NCBI GenBank assembly: GCA_036257595.1
Contig: DATAFF010000139.1
Location: forward strand, 1 to 21,333
Origin: DATAFF01 sp036257595
Lineage (GTDB): Bacteria; Pseudomonadota; Alphaproteobacteria; Rhizobiales; Aestuariivirgaceae
DNA length: 21,333 nucleotides
Direction of reading: 5' to 3'
Made by a program: the position numbers and the translations under genes. Shown here one piece after another: positions 1-7,120 of the stretch (its first letter is position 1; each line of letters opens with the position of its first letter). The notes beneath the pieces are model-generated. The model saw only the letters and a program-made list of their open reading frames with translations. It had not been told where the DNA came from and did no database searches.

Positions 1-642
1 GGGCAGCGCCGGCACAGCTGCCGGTCGCCACAGGCTGACGAACAGGATGTAGAGGCAGAACAGCATCACCTGCACGATGCTCGCGCCGATCGCCCCGCGA
101 TACATGTCGCCGACCGAACGCCCGAGCTGATCGGCGAGCACCACCAGCACCAGCGCCGGCGGGATGAGCTGGGTGATCGTTCCCGAGGCGGCGATGACGC
201 CGGTGGCGAGCCGCATGTCGTAGCCATGGCGCATCATCACCGGCAGCGCGATCAGTGCCATGGCAATGACCGACGCCGCCACCGTCCCGGTGATCGCCCC
301 GAGAATCGCCCCCACCAGCACCACCGCATAGGCGAGCCCGCCGCGCACCGGCCCGAACAGCTGTCCGAAGCCTTCGATCATGTCCTCGGCAAGGCGCGAG
401 CGCTCGAGGATCGCCCCCATCAGCGTGAAGAATGGAATCGCCAGCAGGAGATCGTTCGACATGATGCCGAACAGCCTGAGCGGAATGGTGTTGAGAAAGC
501 TCGGCTCGATGAGGCCCGTCTCGATGCCGAAAAACGCGAAGGCGAGACCGACCGCCGCCAGCGAGAACGCCACCGGATAGCCGATCAGCAGGAAAAGCAC
601 CAGGGCAGCGAACATATAGGGAGCGACGGTGATCGGCTCCAT
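1..642 (-). CDS. dctM: TRAP transporter large permease, DctM family (partial, N-terminal 214 residues)
   Basis: This is the large membrane subunit of a tripartite ATP-independent periplasmic (TRAP) transporter, which couples an ion gradient to uptake of an organic acid handed over by a periplasmic binding protein. The minus-strand frame starts at the ATG at 642-640 and stays open to the left edge, so about half of the usual 430-residue protein is present. The translation begins MEPITVAPYMF and is a run of hydrophobic helices. It includes the glycine-rich stretch GAILGAITGTVAASVIAMAL (about residues 111-130), followed by SGTITQLIPPALVLVVLADQ, both typical of the DctM domain. Two bases separate it from the stop of the small subunit upstream, so the two are almost certainly cotranscribed and translationally linked. 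No strong ribosome site of its own is visible. The binding-protein gene is not in the window and may lie beyond the left edge. The substrate cannot be inferred. Confidence 0.93.
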   Translation of the reverse strand, partial: MEPITVAPYMFAALVLFLLIGYPVAFSLAAVGLAFAFFGIETGLIEPSFLNTIPLRLFGIMSNDLLLAIPFFTLMGAILERSRLAEDMIEGFGQLFGPVRGGLAYAVVLVGAILGAITGTVAASVIAMALIALPVMMRHGYDMRLATGVIAASGTITQLIPPALVLVVLADQLGRSVGDMYRGAIGASIVQVMLFCLYILFVSLWRPAAVPALP

Positions 643-644
643 GC

Positions 645-1184
645 TCACTGCACCGGCTTCTCATAGGAGGTGTCGAAGGCGAGGTGCCCGGTGAGCGCCT
701 CGAACCGCTTGATCAGCTCCGAGATCGCCTGCAGCAGCAAAAGACCGAAGCCGAGCGGGAACATCAGCTTGGCCGGCCAGCGCGGCAGCCCGACCGCATT
801 GGCTGCCTGCTCGCCGGTCTGCCAGGAATCCCAGAAGAGCCAGAAGGTGAGCCAGCCGCCGACCACTGAGGTCGGGATCAGGAAGAACAGGGTGCCCAGA
901 ATGTCGATGATGAGACGCGTTCGCGGCTTGAGCAGGCCATAGACCAGGTCCACCCGCACATGCTCGTTGAGCCTGAGCGTATAGGCGGCGCCGAGCATGA
1001 ACATCGCCCCGAACAGGTACCACTGGATCTCCAGCCAGAAATTCGAGGTGATGCTCAGGCTGTAACGGGACAGCGCATTGCCGCAACTCACCACGCAGGC
1101 CGCCAGCATGGCGACCGACGCCACCTGGCCGATCCACATGGACAGCCGGTCGACGCCGCGGCTGAATGACAGCAGAGCGTTCAC
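645..1184 (-). CDS. dctQ: TRAP transporter small permease, DctQ family
   Basis: This is the small membrane subunit of the same TRAP transporter; it forms the membrane complex with DctM. The protein is 179 residues, normal for the family, with four predicted membrane segments (about residues 16-36, 50-70, 90-112 and 137-157). The motif WLEIQWYLFGAMFMLGAAYTL in the second segment is characteristic of DctQ proteins. The start is a GTG at 1184-1182, chosen because a GGGGGA ribosome site lies 6 bases before it on the minus strand; the longer overlapping frame starting at 1203 is a shadow. It is the first gene of the minus-strand pair and diverges from the SDR gene at 1327, with about 140 bases between them that should hold both promoters. 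What is seen is sequence and topology; partnership with DctM follows from adjacency and family knowledge. Confidence 0.92.
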   Translation of the reverse strand: MNALLSFSRGVDRLSMWIGQVASVAMLAACVVSCGNALSRYSLSITSNFWLEIQWYLFGAMFMLGAAYTLRLNEHVRVDLVYGLLKPRTRLIIDILGTLFFLIPTSVVGGWLTFWLFWDSWQTGEQAANAVGLPRWPAKLMFPLGFGLLLLQAISELIKRFEALTGHLAFDTSYEKPVQ

Positions 1185-1197
1185 GCGGGTCCCCCTG

Positions 1198-1211
1198 GAG
1201 CATGCATGCTC
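1198..1211. promoter_or_regulatory. 14-base perfect palindrome in the divergent TRAP/SDR intergenic region
   Basis: GAGCATGCATGCTC reads identically on both strands. It lies 13 bases upstream of the dctQ start codon, next to its ribosome site, and about 115 bases upstream of the SDR start. A second, 10-base palindrome (CCCAATTGGG) lies at 1295-1304, about 22 bases before the SDR start. Either could be an operator for a dimeric regulator of the divergent units. A 14-base palindrome is expected about once by chance in a window this size, so only its position speaks for it. Confidence 0.25.
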
Positions 1212-1240
1212 AAATGCCGCTCTGCCCTGACCCCGGCGAC

Positions 1241-1269
1241 TTGGGCCGGCTGGGCTTTTCGACTATAGA
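1241..1269 (+). promoter_or_regulatory. Candidate sigma-70-type promoter for the SDR/acyl-CoA dehydrogenase genes
   Basis: TTGGGC at 1241-1246 and TATAGA at 1264-1269 are separated by 17 bases, the optimal spacing. The -10 shares the first four bases of the consensus, while the -35 shares only TTG. Transcription would begin near 1276, giving a leader of about 50 bases before the SDR start at 1327. This is a visual match only. Confidence 0.3.
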
Positions 1270-1326
1270 GGCAAGGCCGAGACACATGCCAGCCCCCAAT
1301 TGGGCGGCCCGCGCCAGCGAGGAAGA

Positions 1327-2121
1327 ATGCAGGACACCGTCACCAGGGCAGAGCAGCTCTTCGATCTGACCGGCGAGGTGGCGCTGGTGACCGGCGCGTC
1401 CTCCGGCCTTGGCCGCCGCTTCGCCAAGGTGCTCGCTGCCCATGGCGCGAGCGTCGTCCTTGCCGCCCGCCGCCGCGAGCGGCTCGATCGATTGGCCGAG
1501 GAGATCGCCGCCGACGGCGGCAGGAGCCATGGCGTCGCGCTAGATGTCACCGACCGCGCGGCCATAGCCGAAGCCTTCGATGCCGCCGAGCAGGCCTTCG
1601 GCACCGTCACTTTGCTGGTCAACAATGCCGGCATTTCCGGCAGCCTGAAGCGCGGCCTCGAGATCAGCGAGGAAGACTGGCGCGCCCTCATGGCGGTCAA
1701 TCTCGACGCCGTGTGGTTTGCCGCCCAGGAGGCAGCCCGCCGCATGATGAGCGCCGGCCGACCGGGTGCCATCGTCAACATCGCTTCGATCCTCGGATTT
1801 CGCGTCGGGGCGAATCTCGCTCCCTATGCCGTGGCCAAGGCCGGCGTCGTGCAGATGACCTGCGCCCTCGCGCTTGATCTCGCCCGCCACGACATCAGGG
1901 TGAATGCCATCGCCCCGGGCTACATTGTCACCGAGATGAACGAGCAGTTCTTCTCCTCGCCGCCGGGCGAAGCCATGCGGCAGCGCATCCCGCAGCGGCG
2001 CATCGGCGACCCGAGCGATCTCGACGGCACCTTGCTGCTCCTGGCATCGCGCCGGGCGTCCGGCTTCATGACCGGCTCGACCGTGGTGGTCGATGGCGGT
2101 CACATGCTGAGCATGGGATAG
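1327..2121 (+). CDS. Short-chain dehydrogenase/reductase (classical SDR family oxidoreductase)
   Basis: This is a cytoplasmic NAD(P)-dependent oxidoreductase that interconverts an alcohol and a ketone; its substrate cannot be read from sequence. The 264-residue product has all classical SDR signatures: the cofactor loop TGASSGLG (22-29), NNAG (89-92), the catalytic Asn115, and Ser144, Tyr157 and Lys161 of the active site, with a PGYIVTEM segment after them. The ATG at 1327 is chosen because GAGG lies 4 bases before it (1319-1322); the frame could extend to a TTG at 1300, but no ribosome site supports that. It ends 3 bases before the acyl-CoA dehydrogenase gene, so the pair forms an operon. 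Paired with that enzyme it would suit oxidation of a hydroxyacyl or cyclic alcohol intermediate; that is inference. Confidence 0.93.
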   Translation: MQDTVTRAEQLFDLTGEVALVTGASSGLGRRFAKVLAAHGASVVLAARRRERLDRLAEEIAADGGRSHGVALDVTDRAAIAEAFDAAEQAFGTVTLLVNNAGISGSLKRGLEISEEDWRALMAVNLDAVWFAAQEAARRMMSAGRPGAIVNIASILGFRVGANLAPYAVAKAGVVQMTCALALDLARHDIRVNAIAPGYIVTEMNEQFFSSPPGEAMRQRIPQRRIGDPSDLDGTLLLLASRRASGFMTGSTVVVDGGHMLSMG

Positions 2122-2124
2122 GGC

Positions 2125-3333
2125 ATGGACTTCTCGCTTCCCCCCGATATCGCCGATCTGTGCGCCAGGGTCCGTAACTTCATCGAGCGCGAGATCGTGC
2201 CGCTGGAGCAGGACCGCGCCAATTACGATCAATATGACAATATCCGCATCGAGCTCTGCGACGCGATGCGCGAACGCGCCCGCCAGGCCGGTCTCTACGC
2301 GCCGCAAATGCGGCGCGAGCGCGGTGGCCTCGGTCTGCCGATCACCGGCTGGGCGGCTTTCTACGAGGAGGCCAACCGCTCGATCTTCGGGCCGGTCTGC
2401 CTCAACTGCCAGGCCCCCGACGACGGCAACATGACTCTCCTCGACAAGGTGCTGCCGACCGATGCTCTCAAGGATCGCTGGCTGCAGCCGATCATCGACG
2501 GCAAGGTCCGCTCCTCCTTCGTCATGACCGAGCCGAGCCCGGGCTCCGGCTCCGATCCCGGCGGCATGATGCTGACCCGCGCCGAGCGGCGCAACGACCG
2601 CTATGTGATCACCGGACGCAAATGGTTCATCTCGGGTGCGGCCGTCGCCAGCCACTTCATTCTGATCGCCCGCACTTCCGACGATCCGCGCCGCGGCCTC
2701 TCCGCCTTCCTGTTCCACCGCGACGATCCCGGCTGGCGGATCGTGCGGCGCATCGCCAATATGGGGCCCGAGGAGCATGGCGGGGTGTGCGAGCTCCAAT
2801 TCGATGGCCTCGAGATCCCCGACGAGCATCGCCTGATGGAGGAGGGGGATGGTCTGCGGATCACCCAGATCCGCCTCGGTCCCGCCCGTCTCACCCATTG
2901 CATGCGCTGGCTCGGTCTCGCCAAGCGCTGCCTCGAGATCGCCGCCGCCAATGTCAGGGAGCGGCGCGCCTTCGGCATGCGCCTCGCGGAGCATGAATCG
3001 GTGCAGATGATGCTGGGCGAGGCCGCCAAGAACATCCAGATCGGGCGCCTCCTCACCATGCATGCCGCCTGGTGTCTCGACGCCGGCAGTCACGCCCAGA
3101 AAGAGGTGTCGATGGCCAAGCTGCACATGGCCGACACCTTGCACCAGGCCGCCGATGTCGCCCTGCAGCTGCTCGGCGCCCGCGGCTATTCCAAGGACAC
3201 GCCGGTCGAATGGATCTACCGCTATGCCCGGGCTGCCAAGCTTGTCGACGGCGCCTCCGAGGTCCACCGCATGCTGCTGTTCCGCGCCTATGACAAGCTC
3301 GGTGACGGTTTCTGGCGGTGGGGGGAGCAATGA
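2125..3333 (+). CDS. Acyl-CoA dehydrogenase family protein (FAD-dependent)
   Basis: This is a flavoenzyme that introduces an alpha-beta double bond into an acyl-CoA thioester and passes electrons to electron-transfer flavoprotein. The 402-residue length is usual for the family. The helical N-terminal domain occupies about residues 1-125. The signature FVMTEPSPGSGSDPGG follows at 132-147, then the FAD-contacting GRKWFISGA and a C-terminal helical domain (about 250-390) with RRAFGMRLAEHESVQ and QLLGARGYSKDTPVEWIYR. Near the C terminus, where medium-chain enzymes carry the catalytic glutamate in a YEGT motif, this protein has VDGASEVHR (374-382), with Asp375 in that place. This resembles the ACAD10/11-like branch, so the substrate class is probably not a simple fatty acyl-CoA. 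The start ATG follows the SDR stop by 3 bases, with purine-rich GGGATAGGG before it. Confidence 0.93.
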   Translation: MDFSLPPDIADLCARVRNFIEREIVPLEQDRANYDQYDNIRIELCDAMRERARQAGLYAPQMRRERGGLGLPITGWAAFYEEANRSIFGPVCLNCQAPDDGNMTLLDKVLPTDALKDRWLQPIIDGKVRSSFVMTEPSPGSGSDPGGMMLTRAERRNDRYVITGRKWFISGAAVASHFILIARTSDDPRRGLSAFLFHRDDPGWRIVRRIANMGPEEHGGVCELQFDGLEIPDEHRLMEEGDGLRITQIRLGPARLTHCMRWLGLAKRCLEIAAANVRERRAFGMRLAEHESVQMMLGEAAKNIQIGRLLTMHAAWCLDAGSHAQKEVSMAKLHMADTLHQAADVALQLLGARGYSKDTPVEWIYRYARAAKLVDGASEVHRMLLFRAYDKLGDGFWRWGEQ

Positions 3334-3550
3334 AATTGCGGCGAGCGCCCTGTGCAGCCGCAACATTGCCAGGTTGCCGACCGCCGGCACCACGCCGTTG
3401 CGTTCCTTCGGCGGCACGCACTGGCACGTTGTGAACTGCCGCCTGCTGTGCCAATTTCCGCCGACCTCCGCCGGTTGCGGCGCGTTCGGTCCGTTACCAC
3501 ATTTGACGTGAAACTCAGGCGACAGGCCGGTTGGCCCAGGAAGCGCTGCG

Positions 3551-6500
3551 ATGACGCTGAAAACCGTCAGCCTTGACGACAAATATGACCTTGGCAAATC
3601 GCTGGTCTTTCTTTCCGGCATTCAGGCGCTGGTCCGCCTGATGCTGATGCAGAAGGCCCGCGACGAGACCGCAGGCCTCAACACCGCCGGCTATGTCAGC
3701 GGCTATCGCGGCTCGCCGCTCGGCGGCCTCGACCAGCAGTTCGAGCGGGCGAAGAAGCTTCTCGACCCGCATCACATCGTTTTCGTGCCGGGCCTGAACG
3801 AGGACCTGGCTGCAACCGCGCTGTGGGGCACCCAGCAGGCCGAGATGCGCGGCGAGGGTGCTTATGACGGCGTCTTCGGCATGTGGTACGGCAAGGGTCC
3901 GGGCGTCGACCGCTGCGGTGACGTGTTTCGTCACGCCAATGCCGCCGGGACAGCGAAACATGGCGGCGTGCTGGTGCTGATGGGCGACGACCACGGCGCC
4001 GAGTCCTCGACGGTGCCGCATCAGAGCGAGTTCGCCCTGGTCGATGCCATGATGCCGGTGCTCAACCCCGCCGGCGTCCAGGAGATCCTTGACTACGGCC
4101 AGCTCGGCTTTGCCATGTCGCGTTATTCCGGCTGCTGGGTCGGCCTGAAATGCATGCATGACACCGTCGAGTCGACCGCCATCATCGACGGCTCGCTCGA
4201 CCGGCTCACCATCGCCTATCCGCAGGATTTCAAGATGCCGGAAGGCGGGCTGAACATCCGCCCGCGCGACGACCGCTTCGAGCAGGAGCGGCGCCTCCAT
4301 CTCCACAAGCGCTTTGCCGCCGTCGCCTTTGCCCGTGCCAATCACATCGACCGGATCGTGTTCTCCGGTGGCCCCGCCCCCAAGATCGGCATCATCAGCA
4401 CCGGCAAGAGCTATCTCGATTTGCGCCAGGCGCTGGACGAGCTCGGCATTGATGAGGTCGAGGCCAACCGGCTCGGCCTGCGGCTGCTCAAGATCGGCCT
4501 CGTCTGGCCGCTCGACCCGAAGATCGTCACCGAGTTTGCCGCCGGTCTCGACCTCCTGATCGTCGTCGAGGAAAAACGCTCGCTGCTCGAGACCCAGCTG
4601 CGCGAGCAGCTGTGCAACAGCGCCCATCCGCCATTGGTCATCGGCAAGAAGGACGAGGCCGGCAACCACCTGTTCCCGGCATTCGGCACGCTCGAGCCGA
4701 ACCAGATCGCGCTTGCCATCGGCGAGCGGCTGCTGGCCCGCGAGCCCAATCAGCACCTTGCCGAGCACATGGCCGAGATCCGCGCTGTGGTCGCCGGCCT
4801 GTCCAATGCCCCCGACCTCGCCAGCCGCATTCCCTATTTCTGCGCCGGCTGTCCCCACAATTCCTCGACCGTCGTTCCGGAAGGTGGCCGCGGCTATGCC
4901 GGCATTGGCTGCCATTGGATGGTCCAGTTCATCCCGGCGCGCAACACCGAGGGCGCCACCCATATGGGCGGCGAGGGCGCCAACTGGATCGGCGAGGCGC
5001 CGTTCTCCACCCGCAAGCACGTCTTCCAGAACCTCGGCGATGGGACCTATGTCCATTCCGGCACCCTGGCGATCCGGGCCGCCATCGCCGCCGGCGTCAA
5101 TGTCACCTACAAGATCCTCTACAACGATGCCGTGGCGATGACCGGCGGTCAGCATATGGACGCCCGCCTCAGCCCGGCGATCATCGCCCAGCAGGTCCGG
5201 GCCGAGGGGGTTGACCGTATCGCCGTCGTTTCCGATGAGCCCGACAAATACCCGCCCGACGCCGGCTTCCCGTCGGGCGTCACCTTCCACCACCGCGACG
5301 ACCTCCAGGCGCTCCAGCAGCAGCTGATGGACGTCCCCGGCGTTTCCGTCCTGATTTACGATCAGACCTGCGCCGCCGAGAAGCGGCGCCGGCGCAAGCG
5401 CGGCGAATATCCCGACCCGAACCGCCGCGTCTTCATCAACGAGCTGGTCTGCGAAGGCTGTGGCGATTGCGGCGTCAAGTCGAACTGCGTCGCCATCCAG
5501 CCGGTCGAGACGCCTTTCGGCCGCAAGCGCCAGATCGACCAGTCGGTGTGCAACAAGGACTATTCCTGCCTCAAGGGCTTCTGCCCGAGCTTCGTGACGG
5601 TCGAAGGCGGCGAGCTGGTCAAGGGTCTGCAAACCGCCAAGCTGCCCGGCGAGACCACCATCTTCCCGGTTCTCCCCGAGCCTGAGCTGCCCGCGCTCGA
5701 CCGGCCCTGGTCGATTCTGGTGACCGGCATCGGCGGCACCGGCGTCGTCACCGTCGGCCATATCCTCGGCATGGCCGCCCATCTCGAGGGCAAGGGCTCC
5801 GGCATCATCGACATGGCCGGCCTGTCGCAGAAGAACGGCGCCGTCGTCACCCATCTCAAGCTTGCCCGCCGGCCCGAGGACATCGCCACCATCCGCATCG
5901 CGGCCGGTGGCGCCGACCTGATCCTCGGCTGCGACCTCGTCACCAGCGCAGCGGAGCGCGTGCTCGCCACCGCCAGCCGGTCGCGCACCTCGGCCATCGT
6001 CAATGCCCATCAGACCATGCCGGCCCAGTTTACCGGCAACCCCGATTTCAAGATCCCGGCCGATGAGATGCGGCTGCAGATCGAGGCCCGGACCCGCGCC
6101 GATGGCTCGACCTTCATCGATTCGAGCGTCATCGCCACCGCGCTCCTCGGCGACTCCATCGCCGCCAATCTGTTCACCCTCGGCTTTGCCTGGCAGAAGG
6201 GGCTGGTGCCGTTGAGCGCCGAGGCGATCGAGCAGGCGATCGAGCTCAATGGCGTGTCGGTCAAGATGAACCTCCAGGCCTTTCTCTGGGGCAGGCGGGC
6301 GGCCCATGACCGCGCCGCCGTCGAGGCGGTGATTGCTGCTGCCGGTCCTCAGGCCGAAACGCGCCCCGAAACGCTGGCCGAGATGGTCGACCGCCGCGTC
6401 GCCTTCCTCAAGGCCTATCAGAGCGGTCGCTATGCCAGGTCCTACAAGGCCTTTGTCGACAAGGTCATCGCCGCCGAGACGGCGCTCGATCCGTCATCGG

Positions 6501-7039
6501 AGATCCTGAGCAAGGCGGTGGCGCGCTATCTGTTCAAGCTGATGGCCTACAAGGACGAATATGAGGTGGCGCGGCTTTATACCGACGGCACTTTCGCGGC
6601 CGAGCTCGCCCGCAAGTTCAAGGGGCCCTATCGGTTGAGCTTCCATCTCGCGCCGCCGCTTCTCGCCAAGCGCGATCCGGCGACCGGCCATCTGCGCAAG
6701 CAGGCCTTCGGTCCCTGGATGATGACTGCCTTCAAGCTGCTCGCCCGCTTCCGCAGGCTGCGCGGCACGCCGCTCGACATCTTCGGCTATACGGCGGAGC
6801 GAAGGCGGGAGCGGGCGCTCATCGGCGCATATCGCAGGCGCATCGACGAGCTGCTCTCCGGCCTTGACGCGCGCAACCTGCCGCTCGCCGCCGAGATCGC
6901 TGCCATACCGGAGCGCATTCGGGGGTTCGGCCATGTCAAGGACCGCCATCTCGCGGCGGCGCAGGAGCAGGAGGCGGCACTGCTCGCCCGCTGGCGTGAC
7001 GGCGAGGCCGCCACGGCGCCGCGGATTGCTGCAGAGTGA
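3551..7039 (+). CDS. Indolepyruvate ferredoxin oxidoreductase family protein (single-chain, alpha-ferredoxin-gamma fusion)
   Basis: This enzyme oxidatively decarboxylates an aryl- or branched-chain 2-oxoacid to the acyl-CoA, reducing ferredoxin; its cofactors are thiamine diphosphate and iron-sulfur clusters. The 1162-residue chain matches the long one-piece bacterial form. In order it has: a pyrimidine-binding/core domain (about 20-420, with GYVSGYRGSPLGGLDQQF near residue 50); a CAGC pair (431-434); a thiamine diphosphate motif GDG (496-498) followed by Asn525, the usual spacing; a ferredoxin-like cysteine array (634, 637, 640, 646 and 667, 673, 678); a gamma domain starting VTGIGGTGVVTVGHILG (about 723 on); and a C-terminal extension (about 910-1162) common in this form. 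The ATG at 3551 has CAGGAAG 7-8 bases upstream. It lies 217 bases after the acyl-CoA dehydrogenase gene, so it may have its own promoter. The natural 2-oxoacid is not determinable here. Confidence 0.95.
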   Translation: MTLKTVSLDDKYDLGKSLVFLSGIQALVRLMLMQKARDETAGLNTAGYVSGYRGSPLGGLDQQFERAKKLLDPHHIVFVPGLNEDLAATALWGTQQAEMRGEGAYDGVFGMWYGKGPGVDRCGDVFRHANAAGTAKHGGVLVLMGDDHGAESSTVPHQSEFALVDAMMPVLNPAGVQEILDYGQLGFAMSRYSGCWVGLKCMHDTVESTAIIDGSLDRLTIAYPQDFKMPEGGLNIRPRDDRFEQERRLHLHKRFAAVAFARANHIDRIVFSGGPAPKIGIISTGKSYLDLRQALDELGIDEVEANRLGLRLLKIGLVWPLDPKIVTEFAAGLDLLIVVEEKRSLLETQLREQLCNSAHPPLVIGKKDEAGNHLFPAFGTLEPNQIALAIGERLLAREPNQHLAEHMAEIRAVVAGLSNAPDLASRIPYFCAGCPHNSSTVVPEGGRGYAGIGCHWMVQFIPARNTEGATHMGGEGANWIGEAPFSTRKHVFQNLGDGTYVHSGTLAIRAAIAAGVNVTYKILYNDAVAMTGGQHMDARLSPAIIAQQVRAEGVDRIAVVSDEPDKYPPDAGFPSGVTFHHRDDLQALQQQLMDVPGVSVLIYDQTCAAEKRRRRKRGEYPDPNRRVFINELVCEGCGDCGVKSNCVAIQPVETPFGRKRQIDQSVCNKDYSCLKGFCPSFVTVEGGELVKGLQTAKLPGETTIFPVLPEPELPALDRPWSILVTGIGGTGVVTVGHILGMAAHLEGKGSGIIDMAGLSQKNGAVVTHLKLARRPEDIATIRIAAGGADLILGCDLVTSAAERVLATASRSRTSAIVNAHQTMPAQFTGNPDFKIPADEMRLQIEARTRADGSTFIDSSVIATALLGDSIAANLFTLGFAWQKGLVPLSAEAIEQAIELNGVSVKMNLQAFLWGRRAAHDRAAVEAVIAAAGPQAETRPETLAEMVDRRVAFLKAYQSGRYARSYKAFVDKVIAAETALDPSSEILSKAVARYLFKLMAYKDEYEVARLYTDGTFAAELARKFKGPYRLSFHLAPPLLAKRDPATGHLRKQAFGPWMMTAFKLLARFRRLRGTPLDIFGYTAERRRERALIGAYRRRIDELLSGLDARNLPLAAEIAAIPERIRGFGHVKDRHLAAAQEQEAALLARWRDGEAATAPRIAAE

Positions 7040-7120
7040 GCGAATGGCGAATAGCCAATAGCGAATAGCTTTTGGGCAGAGTTCGGCCCAACTATTCGCT
7101 ACTCGCTATTCGCTATTCGC
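7040..7120. repeat. Inverted arms of a GCGAATA heptamer repeat; probable bidirectional terminator between convergent genes
   Basis: On the plus strand 7040-7068 is a run of four imperfect heptamers (GCGAATG, GCGAATA, GCCAATA, GCGAATA). The segment 7092-7120 is the reverse complement of a similar run. The inner part folds: GCGAATAG (7061-7068) pairs with CTATTCGC (7092-7099), and TTGGGC (7072-7077) pairs with GCCCAA (7086-7091), around an 8-base loop. It fills the gap between the oxidoreductase stop and the kinase stop, and extends into the kinase gene, supplying its last codons and TAG. A terminator role is inferred from hairpin and position. Confidence 0.8.

Noticed and set aside
3421..3438. 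TGGCACG followed by a downstream TGC as a possible sigma-54 promoter before the oxidoreductase gene
   Set aside because: The GG to GC distance is 13 bases, not the required 10.
1540..3621. Very long antisense frame (693 codons) on the minus strand across the SDR and acyl-CoA dehydrogenase genes
   Set aside because: Its composition is the Gly/Ala/His/Asp-rich pattern of a GC-rich shadow frame. The plus strand encodes two complete enzymes with intact motifs here.
3515..6307. 930-codon minus-strand frame opposite the oxidoreductase gene
   Set aside because: It is a shadow of the real gene; there is no recognisable domain, and the plus-strand product has all cofactor motifs.
7040..7120. CRISPR-like array
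   Set aside because: The units are 7 bases, directly adjacent and arranged as inverted arms; there are no spacers and no cas genes.
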